From positions 4,073,224 through 4,137,223 of the forward strand of contig JAYKKR010000002.1 of the NCBI GenBank assembly GCA_036971615.1: a stretch of DNA of 64,000 nucleotides. The letters are read 5' to 3'. Below, in pieces: positions 55,588 through 64,000 of the stretch. Every line of letters begins with the position of its first letter. Position 1 is the first letter of the stretch. A model generated the notes under the pieces. That model was not told the DNA's origin. It worked only from the letters and a program-made list of their open reading frames with translations, and did not search any database. The translations under genes were made by a program, and so were the position numbers. Source of the DNA: Amyloporia xantha. Its lineage: Eukaryota > Basidiomycota > Agaricomycetes > Polyporales > Adustoporiaceae.

Positions 55588-56699
55588 GGGTCTCCACGCA
55601 GCGTACATTTCTCGTCTTTATCGCATCATCATATGGTTCAACCCATATGATGCATGATTCTTCCTGTACAACTATGTTCCCTCGCAGATGGTTCAACCCA
55701 TCATACTCATGTAATTGTATTGTCGTTCTTTTCTCTCTCGTCATGTACCTGTTCGCTACGCTCCGTCGATATATCGCACTCGGACGTATACTCGTACTCA
55801 TGTATTACCGTCGCTATCTACGCGCAATGCATTCATGTTTATCTCATCGCGACCGATACCGTTCGATCCCATACTGCGCCCGATCTGCGTACGCCCCTGT
55901 TTCATCCCCATCATCTTCTCAATATACTCTCCATCTTTTCGCTTATTACTTTATCTCAAGATTCCTGCGCGTCTTCCGCTCCGGCTTCCGCTTCTCGCTT
56001 CCGATTCGTCCGACTCGATCAAATCATCATCATCATCTTCGTCTTCGTAGTAAGTCCTCGATTCCGCCCGCTCATTCTCCGTTCACGCTCTTCATACTCG
56101 TCCTATAGCTGCACTGTACTCACAGCGTACACGCACCATCATGTAGTATCCCCAAGGTACCCATACTATCCGTTCAATCAATTCAATGGTTAACATTTCT
56201 CCCCTGTTTCAGCACTATAGCCGATCCTACCTCGATCGCTCCACACTAATTTTCTCCGATCTCCCTCCCATCCAACCCTGGTTGCCACACACTAATTAAT
56301 GTCCCAGCCTGGACCGATCCATACCGGTTCGTCTACCAGTTCATTCAGACGTGTCACTGACCCCCTCCTCCTCCTCCTCCTCCTCCTCCTCCTCCCATCT
56401 TCTCGAGTCTCGTACTGTCAGCTCAGCTCCCACTCTGTTCTAAGCCAACATGTCCGTCGCAACCTCGTCCTCAGCTCGCATGCCTCCTCCTCCTCCTCCT
56501 CGCAGTTCCCAGTATGTTCTCGTTTTTCTCTCATTTCTTTCGTATTCTTATCGTTTTCAACCTCCAGCGCACAGGTTGACGAAGACTCGAGAGCCCCGGA
56601 CCTCCTGCCCCACCAAGTCCTTCAGCAATACGCAAAGTACGTCCTCATCCTCTCGTCTATCAACTTATTAAATATATCTTCGTTTTCTTTCAGCTCTGC
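55588..56699. other. Intergenic, possible small upstream exons
   Basis: About 1.1 kb after the ParB-like gene's stop. A perfect-arm hairpin CATCATATGG / CCATATGATG lies near 55623-55650. An ATG at 56450 followed by PPPPPPRSS and introns 56512-56569 and about 56642-56697 could be a leader of the next gene. Splicing in the obvious phases runs into a stop, so it is not called. Confidence 0.45.
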
Positions 56700-57437
56700 A
56701 TGTCTCGACGACGTGCTCTCCGCGCGCCGCCAGCCGTTCTTTTGGACGACCTCCCAGATGGCCTCACCGCAGACACCCACATAGACCAGAGCGAGGTCCT
56801 CGAGCACGTCTTGCGCGAGGACGTCCTCGACGACAACCACGACGCCAACAACGAGAACTTGTGGAATCGCACCTATCAGCAGAAGCTCTCCCTGTCCGTC
56901 TTGCGCAATGCAGCCCTCTCCCGCACCGCGAGCAGCACAGAGCATGCCGTCAACGTCCTCAAGAAACGCACCGCCATCATCGTCGACGACGAATTCATCA
57001 TCCCCACCCTCGACAAGTCTCTCAAGTGGACCGCAGACAACCACTTCATCGACTACATGCGGTGCGTTCCCTCCGGTATGGGTCTCGACGCCTGTCTCCC
57101 CACCGTACTCTCCGATCGTCATTTCACTCTCGAGTTGGACCTCAAGCAGCCCTATCGCGAATGGCGCGCCAAGCACGGGGACATGGGTTTCAACCCTGAC
57201 GGGCGCATGATGTACGTCGGCCGCTGTCGAGACGAGGAGCTATGGGTCGCCTTTGCGCCGAACGACTTCTTGGACAGCTCCAAGGAGAGCGTCACCTTTG
57301 TCGCCCCGACGCGCAAAGACTCCCGCCTCAGCGCCCACAACGTCAAGATCTTTCTCCTCTGGTTTTCGACGCAGCTGGCAGAGATGGGATTCCAAGGCAT
57401 CACTGTCCATCCGCAGCATCGGTACGGTCTGGACTAG
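56700..57437 (+). CDS. Hypothetical protein, 245 aa, partner of the ParB-like gene
   Basis: Open frame with ATG at 56700 just after a good 3' splice site (TTTCTTTCAG), so more N-terminal sequence in an upstream exon is possible. The protein is even in composition and looks globular: HFIDYMRCVPSGMGLDACLP, LELDLKQPYREWRAKHGDMG, FNPDGRMMYVGRCRDEELW and FLLWFSTQLAEMGFQGITV. I do not recognise a family. It lies 1.1 kb downstream of the ParB-like gene in the same orientation and inside the same repeat-bounded block, which makes co-inheritance likely but not proven. Confidence 0.65.
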   Translation: MSRRRALRAPPAVLLDDLPDGLTADTHIDQSEVLEHVLREDVLDDNHDANNENLWNRTYQQKLSLSVLRNAALSRTASSTEHAVNVLKKRTAIIVDDEFIIPTLDKSLKWTADNHFIDYMRCVPSGMGLDACLPTVLSDRHFTLELDLKQPYREWRAKHGDMGFNPDGRMMYVGRCRDEELWVAFAPNDFLDSSKESVTFVAPTRKDSRLSAHNVKIFLLWFSTQLAEMGFQGITVHPQHRYGLD

Positions 57438-57640
57438 TTATATACTCCCCCGGAATCGGATCCGATTCCGAAGCACGCAGGCAGGCGCGGGAATACACGC
57501 ACCCATAAAAGGAAAGACGCCGGCAGAAACAATCAGTCTTTGTCCAGCTGTGAATATCGTCGACGACCATATTCAAGGCAAAGTGAAGATGTTGTGTGTG
57601 CATTCTGAGGCCAATGCTGACAAATGGCAGGAGAGCTACT

Positions 57641-57785
57641 GAGGCTTTCCTTATATGGTAATAATCTGCGTCTGAGGCACTGAGGCTTGCCATATATGGT
57701 AATGATCTGCGTCAAAGGCACTGAGGCTTACCATATTGGGTAATAATCTGCGTCTGAGGTGCTTGAGCCGCACTATATGGGATAG
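57641..57785. repeat. About 53-bp tandem repeat
   Basis: Three to four imperfect copies of a unit containing CTGAGGCTT, CCATATATGG and TAATAATCTGCGTCTGAGG. The CCATATATGG centre is itself a palindrome. Confidence 0.75.
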
Positions 57786-57837
57786 TGAGCCGTCTCAGAG
57801 AGTGAATTTCGTCGACGACGATATTCAAGAGTGCATG

Positions 57838-58529
57838 AAAACTTTAATCTCTGTGAACAGTTTGTTTTCAATAATGTCCACCTGTTTTCCTTGACTTTCT
57901 TATGTCAATAGAGGCATTCAATTACAAAGTCCCATGTACTATTGTGGTTAAAGTCAGACATTGAACTCCAATACTGTTACTTAAAATATTCAATACCTTT
58001 TGACTATCAAGCTTCCTTCAATAAGTGAAAGTCATATGCCCTGTCTGGATAAAGGGAGCAAATATCATGATAAGCTTGCCTTCAACAATTGAAGCATTCA
58101 AATATAAAGTGTCATATATGATTGGGATTAAAGCCAGCATTGAACTCCAACCTTGTTACTTGATATGAATAGCTGCTGTCTGTCAAGCTTGGTTCAATAT
58201 ATGGAAGTCACATGAAGTGGTTCAAGATACATAGGAGGTTTGAGAGACAAGACAGACATTTGAGTGAGATATGATTGAGAGTGGTGGATAGTAAGGGGAG
58301 ATAGTGAGAGAGAGTAATGTCAAGATAATGAATTGCAGGAGTGGAAAAGATTGAGTATTGAGAGAGATGAAATTAAAGTAATATGATAAGTGAGTGTGTA
58401 TTGAAGTAGTTGGAGGGAATATTGAATAAAGATATTGGTTGGAGTGAGGGTGGTTGAGTGGGAGAATTGGGTGATATAAGATAATAAGAGAGAAATTGAG
58501 TGAGTTATAAGTGAGTATTGGAGTGGATA
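57838..58529. repeat. AT-rich tract with a duplicated about 75-bp block
   Basis: The block with GCATTCAA..ACAAAGT...CATTGAACTCCAA..TGTTACTT occurs near 57910-57985 and 58100-58175 with about 80% similarity. From 58230 the sequence is simple (GAGTGAGTATTGGAG-like), leading into TTAGG repeats. No gene seen. Confidence 0.6.
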
Positions 58530-58549
58530 GGTTAGGTTAGGTTAGGTTA
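58530..58549 (+). repeat. Short internal TTAGG telomere-like tract
   Basis: Four perfect GGTTA copies directly abutting the left terminal repeat, the 3' side of the Penelope-like element. Further GGTTAGG clusters lie near 59095-59130 and 59189-59222. Confidence 0.8.
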
Positions 58550-59110
58550 GGTGGTGGAGCGACGAAGCGACGACGGAGCTATGGGAGCCGAAGGCGACCT
58601 TAGCGGAGGATGTTGCTGAGGAGCGGGAGACAGAGCTAGGCAATGAGGTGCTGGGGATCCAACACCGACCCATTTCGTCTTTTATAGACTCATCAGGCCC
58701 TCTATCTTGGTAAGCGAGAAATACCCCGCATCGTGACGACTTTGAGAATCGTACGACGGCATAATATCTTATTAATAGTTGCCGACGAGACCGAGCCAAT
58801 AGCATTATCCCGCTATCGGGTGGACTCGGACTATGATGTCATTGTCTAGACCTGTCTCCTATTATTAGGAGTGACGTCATTCCGTCGGCGTTCCGCCGGT
58901 CCGAAAAGTCACCGAAGTAGCCGAGCCGGTGCATGTGATACATGCAATCACATGTGCCACCCCTGACGTCATGGCCTAGGCGGGCCTAGAACATGACATC
59001 ATCGAGCGCGTATATTAGACGCCCCATGTTACGTGAATGTGTCACGTTACCCCGGCGCTAATTGCATTAAGGACTACGCACCTTGCCCGGACCGTTAGGT
59101 CCGTTAGGTT
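58550..59110 (-). repeat. Terminal direct repeat R1 (3' side of the element)
   Basis: Matches 63305-63864 almost base for base; one visible difference is ATCGTGACGAC versus ATCGTACGAC near 58731. Sense-strand 3' end is CCACC followed by TAACC repeats, complementary to a TTAGG overhang. Confidence 0.9.
58673..58696 (-). ncRNA. Hammerhead ribozyme core in R1
   Basis: Minus strand: CTGATGA, stem-loop GTC-TATAAAA-GAC, GAAA. A candidate GUC cleavage triplet lies six bases downstream with a very short stem III, as in the dimer-acting hammerheads of Penelope-like elements. A strong hairpin (GGTGTTGG / CCAGCACC) follows. Confidence 0.65.
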
Positions 59111-59692
59111 AGGTTCGGTTAGGTTACTATTATGATATGACATCAATTAGTCAGCAATATTGTATTTCCGATTAAGGAATGTACATACGGTTAGGTTAGG
59201 TTCTGGTTAGGTTAAATTAGGTAAAACGCCTCGGTTAATACCGTCTGCGGTGTACACAGAAACCGTAGTACTTACAAGATATTGCAAGTGAGGTAGCGAA
59301 AGAGTTGCTGATCTCCCCCCTTCCGAAACAGCTGAAAGACACTGAATCAGAGCTCGTGAGGAACTGCCATTCGAATCGCGGGCTGTCAGATACAGCACAT
59401 GAAATTATCAGTTATACAACGGTCGCAGGACTGCCGCGCAGGGTCAGTTCATCCATAAGAGTAGTCGTGGTACCCTCCCCCCGTGCATCAAAGGCAACTC
59501 CGCTTTCGCGGCACCTCCTCTGAGAGGCACAGGCCCAGTTATGCGCCTTCCACACTTCTGAGAATGTAAAGGAGACCACCAACGGGCGACAGAATAGTCT
59601 CCAGAGTATAACAAATAAAAGCCACATGCTGGCTGACTCGCTAGCAGACGCACCCTCCCACACGCTGGCTACTGTTTTCACCAACGCAGGTA
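59111..59692 (-). other. 3' untranslated part of the Penelope-like element
   Basis: About 580 bases between the reverse transcriptase stop and R1. Contains scattered GGTTAGG motifs near R1; no other frame is supported. Confidence 0.55.
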
Positions 59693-62600
59693 CTAATGTG
59701 CCCACCCAAATGGGTCCGGCGAGTGACGGTGCAGGTAAATCGTATCGTCGTCAGAAACCCCAGGGACTTCCCCCGGCTGACTAAACGGCAACTGCGAGCC
59801 GCCTTGAACAATAGGCGTAGTCATTGACGAACTTTCCGCAGATTGTTCGTTGACTACGCGCTCGTCCAGCTTTTCGAGAATCATCTTTTTCCAGACACTT
59901 GCGATGTCGGCTAGGTTTCGTGTTCTTTTACGAGACACTAACCAGCGACGATCGAGGATATCGGTCTTACGAATATCAACAAACTGGGTTTCCTCGCCTA
60001 CATGCCAACTGCGGAATTTCAACGCCGAGTCGAACGAGGCTCTACCCGATCTGTCATCTTCGTACGGGTATTCTGGAGACCAGTCCCCTGTGGCGGCGCG
60101 TGTGCACCACTCACGCCAATATCCTGTGATGACGTCTCCAAGCTCTTTCGCTTGAAAGTAGTTCCATGCCTCGTTGAACTCAGACTTCAGTACAAGAACG
60201 CCTTGCGACGCCTTGGGCTCACCGCCGTCACGCGGTACACTGAGCCGTTTTTCCCATCGTTCCGAGATGTTATTCTTCAGCCAATGAGTAACGAGTTGTT
60301 CGGGATACCCCCTGCACATGTACAAGGCGACCAAGCCTTGCATGGCCTGTAAGTAAGTATGCTTAGTACTACTCAGGGTGGCAAGCCGTGACATCTCCCC
60401 TATAAAGGTACCCCTCTTTAAGTCGAGTGGGTGATGAGATATCCATGGAATCCTTTCTTGGTGGGATGCCGCTTTGCGGTATGGCATGTGCTGCAATCTA
60501 TCAAATTCATCTTTGTAGAGCGTCATGTCCAGGAACACCTGAGACCGATGCGACACATTCCACTCAATAACACAGCCATCGAAGTGAATATTGTAAGAGA
60601 TAATATCCAACGCCTCTTGTTCACTAGAAGCGTAGACAATCGCCAGACAATCATCGATGTAACGACCATAGAAAGGAACTAGATCGTTATTCATTATATC
60701 ACATTTGCGCTCGAACCACCAACCATACAAGTTAGCTAGATCCGGCGAGTCCGCTACGCCCATTGCTAGGCCGCGCAATTGCTCATATAAAACACCTTGA
60801 AACTGTGTAAGCAGTCTAGTGTTACCAACCTCGAGACAGCGACGAAAGATCTCTCGAACTTTTGCTGCATGATCTGCTCCGCCGCGTTCCGGATCCGCAC
60901 TCCAATAGTGTTCGAGGTAAAGCTCGTACACGATTTCTAGACATTTGTCTAGGGGAATGTTTGGGTAGAACGCGACGACGTCGCCAGTAACAATGTACCA
61001 ACGACGATCTCGACGCAACTTCAACTGACTCAATTTTATCGCCAAGTGTTTGGTACCATGTAAAATGGTTGGCGCCGATTCGACAATCGGTTTGAGTTTT
61101 TTAGAAACGAATTTAGCCGCAGGATTTTGAACGGCCGAGTGACATGGAATTATCGGCCTAAACTTCACAGGGTATTTGTGAATTTTAGGTATACCGTAAA
61201 ATATAGGTATATGATGGTTACTCGAACCTGCCGGTGTTATCTTAGACCGCAAAAAGTCTGACAGGTTAGACGGCTCCTCAAGCGCAAGGTAGACCTCAGT
61301 TAAGTCTGCCAGCGCATTCATTTCTGCACATTTTACTCGGAGGATTTCGTTGGCTGCTAATCTGTTAAGGCGTCGATAATCCTTAGCATTTGACAGCACC
61401 TCCAAGGTTTGAGAGATGATCCAGGTGCGCTCTGACACCGCGATTCCCAGATTCTTGTCTGTAGGCGTCACAATATAGTCGTGAGCCTTCAAGAAATCTC
61501 GAACTTGGCGGAGATTCGGACCGAGCGGCTTAAGGTGGTCTTCCGACTCTAGCGACTCTGGCATATTGGCTAGCGTTTTGTTAACGAACAGCCTGCCTTT
61601 GAGAAGGCCTTGTTCGATGTAGTGCGGTAGTGCGGGCATTCTCTTTGCTTTACGCTCAGATTTTACCTCGTACTCAGGATCAAACCACTGATTTTGATCG
61701 GTTAAGTGAAAGAACAATCGCCAATGAATACGACGATTAAATTCACGCCATGCATCGCGTATGAGTTCACGATTGTACGGCGCATAGAACATAAATTTCA
61801 TGCCTATACTTAACTGATATTGTATCTCACGGGGGACAGAGACACCGGTAGACAGATGAACATAACTTTTGAATTGGGAAGCGCGCAGAACATCTACTGG
61901 CGTATTCAAAAGTACACAACGTACTGCTACAGGATGCGGGACCGAAAGCAACCAGTCCGGGAGAGAAGACGGACGACCATACTGATAAGAAAAAGTCCTC
62001 GAGAGAGCCTCGCTCTCTGACAATGGCGTAAACGATGTTTTATCGTTATAGTACGCACTTACTTGCCACCCTTCTTTCCTCCCTTCCCCTTCTTTTCCTT
62101 CGCCTGCTCCTTCTTTTGATGAGCCTTTACCCCACCCGCCGCGCGAATTGCCTTGGCCTTTCTGCTTAGGGATGACTGAGTTGCGCTTCTTTGGCGCGAA
62201 CGAGTCGGAGGAGGGATGTACCTTTTTACCTCCGGGGGACGAGGGAGTTCCTTCCCTTTGCCCTTGGACTGAGTCGACCCGCCATTCTTCTAGGTACGAC
62301 ATTAGCGTGTAGGCTTTGGTGCCAAGCGAGGGGCCTGGACTTACCTTCTGCTTAGCCGCATACTCTTTCGTGAGTTTGTCCGCAAGCTTATGATACCGCG
62401 CGTCGATTGCTTTGTTGATCAAGGCCATCGTTGATGGGCCCGGACCAGCGGAGGCAGATTCAGAAACGTCGACCATCTCGACGTCGGCGGCAGCGGCGAT
62501 CTCCTTCTTGGCGTCCTGCTTGAGGCGGGACGCAGCATCACGACTTTCGACAAGTCGGCGGATGCGCAAGACGTAGACCGATAAGTCTTCGCGGCATGCG

Positions 62601-63253
62601 TGGTAGGCGGCAGTAGATGCCGGAGAAACCTCCCAGCCGTCGACGACTTGTTCGTTCGGGTCATTGGGCGAAGCAACGAACTTCGGTATAAGGGCCTGTG
62701 TCTTTACCACCTGCCACCGATGTTTAACGATATTATCGAGCTGTTGGAACAACACATCTCGATCTAAAAGCCCCTCTTGATGAGCAACGTCGTCTTTCTT
62801 CGCCTTGATCGACTCCTCCAACGTGCCACTCAAATACTTATCCCAATCATCGGAGACTTTCTTTTTGTGCGCGAGGGCACCCACCGAGTCGGAGTATTCC
62901 TTCGTGAGCTGAAGGTCCGGCTTGGTGATGCGGAGGTGCTGAGGGTACGTTCCAGCACTTTTGTGGTGCTCCCACTTTGCGAGAGTGGACCGCGCCGAAC
63001 AGAGTTTACTGACGGTTTTGGCGAGCTCGAGGAGCGGGCCGCGGAGAACGTCACGGTAGTCAGAAGACACCATGGCAACGACCTCATCGACCGTGTTGGC
63101 CGCGAGAATCGCCGTGTGACGGCCGTATAGCAACGAGGTGTGACTCTCATCGCCTGACTGCGCCGACACATTGCTGATCCGAATAGAATCTGCGAGAGGA
63201 GAGACGGCGCGGAGGAAGGCTGGAGTTCCAACGGAGAAGTTGAACGAAGACAT
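59693..63253 (-). CDS. Penelope-like reverse transcriptase, 1186 aa
   Basis: One intact frame from ATG at 63253. Residues 1-400 are an N-terminal region of unknown fold ending in a basic, Gly/Lys-rich stretch. The polymerase follows: PTDKNLGIAV (the DKG-like N-terminal motif of Penelope enzymes), FYGIPKIHKYPVKFRPII, VTGDVVAFYPNIP (motif A Asp), QLRGLAMGVADSPDLAN (B), FYGRYIDDCLAIV (YIDD) and VFLDMTLYK. A long thumb-like helical part follows. The C-terminal about 150 residues have no GIY-YIG nuclease. The frame is complete, in contrast to the gypsy element, so it may be active. The known role of such enzymes is copying their RNA onto 3' ends, possibly at telomeres. Confidence 0.88.
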   Translation of the reverse strand: MSSFNFSVGTPAFLRAVSPLADSIRISNVSAQSGDESHTSLLYGRHTAILAANTVDEVVAMVSSDYRDVLRGPLLELAKTVSKLCSARSTLAKWEHHKSAGTYPQHLRITKPDLQLTKEYSDSVGALAHKKKVSDDWDKYLSGTLEESIKAKKDDVAHQEGLLDRDVLFQQLDNIVKHRWQVVKTQALIPKFVASPNDPNEQVVDGWEVSPASTAAYHACREDLSVYVLRIRRLVESRDAASRLKQDAKKEIAAAADVEMVDVSESASAGPGPSTMALINKAIDARYHKLADKLTKEYAAKQKVSPGPSLGTKAYTLMSYLEEWRVDSVQGQREGTPSSPGGKKVHPSSDSFAPKKRNSVIPKQKGQGNSRGGWGKGSSKEGAGEGKEGEGRKEGWQVSAYYNDKTSFTPLSESEALSRTFSYQYGRPSSLPDWLLSVPHPVAVRCVLLNTPVDVLRASQFKSYVHLSTGVSVPREIQYQLSIGMKFMFYAPYNRELIRDAWREFNRRIHWRLFFHLTDQNQWFDPEYEVKSERKAKRMPALPHYIEQGLLKGRLFVNKTLANMPESLESEDHLKPLGPNLRQVRDFLKAHDYIVTPTDKNLGIAVSERTWIISQTLEVLSNAKDYRRLNRLAANEILRVKCAEMNALADLTEVYLALEEPSNLSDFLRSKITPAGSSNHHIPIFYGIPKIHKYPVKFRPIIPCHSAVQNPAAKFVSKKLKPIVESAPTILHGTKHLAIKLSQLKLRRDRRWYIVTGDVVAFYPNIPLDKCLEIVYELYLEHYWSADPERGGADHAAKVREIFRRCLEVGNTRLLTQFQGVLYEQLRGLAMGVADSPDLANLYGWWFERKCDIMNNDLVPFYGRYIDDCLAIVYASSEQEALDIISYNIHFDGCVIEWNVSHRSQVFLDMTLYKDEFDRLQHMPYRKAASHQERIPWISHHPLDLKRGTFIGEMSRLATLSSTKHTYLQAMQGLVALYMCRGYPEQLVTHWLKNNISERWEKRLSVPRDGGEPKASQGVLVLKSEFNEAWNYFQAKELGDVITGYWREWCTRAATGDWSPEYPYEDDRSGRASFDSALKFRSWHVGEETQFVDIRKTDILDRRWLVSRKRTRNLADIASVWKKMILEKLDERVVNEQSAESSSMTTPIVQGGSQLPFSQPGEVPGVSDDDTIYLHRHSPDPFGWAH

Positions 63254-63304
63254 TGTAAAGAAATGAAAAAACTCAATGGGGATGCGTCGTTTGAAGTAAG
63301 GTTA

Positions 63305-63864
63305 GGTGGTGGAGCGACGAAGCGACGACGGAGCTATGGGAGCCGAAGGCGACCTTAGCGGAGGATGTTGCTGAGGAGCGGGAGACAGAGCTAGGCAATG
63401 AGGTGCTGGGGATCCAACACCGACCCATTTCGTCTTTTATAGACTCATCAGGCCCTCTATCTTGGTAAGCGAGAAATACCCCGCATCGTACGACTTTGAG
63501 AATCGTACGACGGCATAATATCTTATTAATAGTTGCCGACGAGACCGAGCCAATAGCATTATCCCGCTATCGGGTGGACTCGGACTATGATGTCATTGTC
63601 TAGACCTGTCTCCTATTATTAGGAGTGACGTCATTCCGTCGGCGTTCCGCCGGTCCGAAAAGTCACCGAAGTAGCCGAGCCGGTGCATGTGATACATGCA
63701 ATCACATGTGCCACCCCTGACGTCATGGCCTAGGCGGGCCTAGAACATGACATCATCGAGCGCGTATATTAGACGCCCCATGTTACGTGAATGTGTCACG
63801 TTACCCCGGCGCTAATTGCATTAAGGACTACGCACCTTGCCCGGACCGTTAGGTCCGTTAGGTT
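63305..63864 (-). repeat. Terminal direct repeat R2 (5' side of the element)
   Basis: Second copy of the 560-bp repeat, between the reverse transcriptase start (52 bases away) and the TTAGG tract. Likely contains promoter and 5' leader of the element. Confidence 0.9.
63428..63451 (-). ncRNA. Hammerhead ribozyme core in R2
   Basis: Identical to the core in R1 (58673-58696): CTGATGA, GTC-TATAAAA-GAC, GAAA on the minus strand. In this position self-cleavage would define the 5' end of the element RNA. Confidence 0.65.
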
Positions 63865-63995
63865 CGGTTCGGTTAGGTTCGGTTCGGTTAGGTTAGGTTA
63901 GGTTAGGTTAGGTTAGGTTAGGTTAGGTTAGGTTAGGTTAGGTTAGGTTAGGTTAGGTTAGGTTAGGTTAGGTTAGGTTAGGTTAGGTTAGGTTA
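63865..63995 (+). repeat. TTAGG tract, probable telomeric repeat
   Basis: GGTTC/GGTTA variants at 63865-63885, then 22 perfect GGTTA units at 63886-63995; the window closes with GAGGT. The G-rich strand runs toward the right end of the window. The unit has five bases, not the TTAGGG usual in basidiomycetes. Because the window ends here it cannot be told whether this is the terminus or an internal tract. Confidence 0.8.
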
Positions 63996-64000
63996 GAGGT

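Larger units (their letters stand above)
58530..63885 (-). mobile_element. Penelope-like retroelement (Coprina/Athena type), telomere-associated
   Basis: A minus-strand reverse transcriptase gene (63253-59693) sits between direct repeats of 560 bp (58550-59110 and 63305-63864) that differ by about one indel. Both repeats contain a hammerhead core and both outer sides adjoin GGTTA repeats. No GIY-YIG endonuclease is present. Known Athena/Coprina elements in rotifers, fungi and others have the same combination: Penelope-type polymerase, no endonuclease, telomeric repeats at junctions. The orientation, 3' end centromere-proximal, fits priming from a chromosome end. Confidence 0.82.

Noticed and set aside
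56299..56784. 161-codon frame overlapping the start of the 245-aa gene
   Set aside because: Begins with a poly-Leu/Ser run from a CTCCTC microsatellite and crosses two probable introns; not a coherent protein.
63865..64000. TTAGG as a sign of insect DNA
   Set aside because: All recognisable genes (IML1 with short introns, HET, chromovirus, Coprina-like element) are fungal, and the repeat is integrated at junctions of the fungal element.

Overview
The window looks like a subtelomeric stretch of a basidiomycete chromosome, most likely Agaricomycetes. Genes carry short spliceosomal introns with GT..AG ends, and there is a HET-domain gene, an IML1/DEPDC5 homologue, a P4-type flippase, a chromodomain Ty3/gypsy element and a Penelope-like element of the endonuclease-lacking, telomere-associated type. 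The last 110 bases are 22 perfect copies of GGTTA (TTAGG), G-rich on the + strand, as expected at a right-hand chromosome end.

Layout. 1-2.7 kb: GC-rich degenerate repeats, then a 1.55 kb element with 257-bp inverted ends. 2.9-19.2 kb: five full-length and two broken copies of a coiled-coil plus IRG-type (immunity-related GTPase-like) P-loop family. Interspersed are a NAD(P)-binding oxidoreductase gene, a 1.45 kb non-autonomous DNA element with 9-bp target duplications, and a HET (heterokaryon-incompatibility) gene stopped by one in-frame TAA. 20.2-32.5 kb: the conserved core, with IML1 (8 exons, 1546 codons), a divergent 269-aa hypothetical gene and a Dnf-like phospholipid flippase. 34.1-58.5 kb: a block bounded by copies of one terminal repeat. 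It holds a multi-exon gene (possible ParB/sulfiredoxin-like domain), a 245-aa hypothetical gene and about 27 regularly spaced palindromic hairpins confined to the first gene's leader and introns. A 12.9 kb gypsy element with LTRs that read as identical and a GATGA target duplication sits inside exon 5. 58.5-64 kb: a Penelope-like reverse transcriptase gene between 560-bp direct repeats, each carrying a hammerhead-ribozyme core, followed by the TTAGG tract.

How it fits together. The left third resembles a rapidly evolving self/non-self or innate-defence cluster: HET plus expanded IRG-like GTPases, most with a predicted myristoylation signal. The right third resembles telomere-associated retroelement territory. 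The Penelope-like element runs on the minus strand, so its 3' end faces the centromere, as expected if it was reverse-transcribed onto an exposed chromosome end. The 24 kb block between repeat copies may be cargo of a terminon-like unit. That reading, the ParB-like call and any link between the protein and the palindromes are inferences from sequence inspection only.
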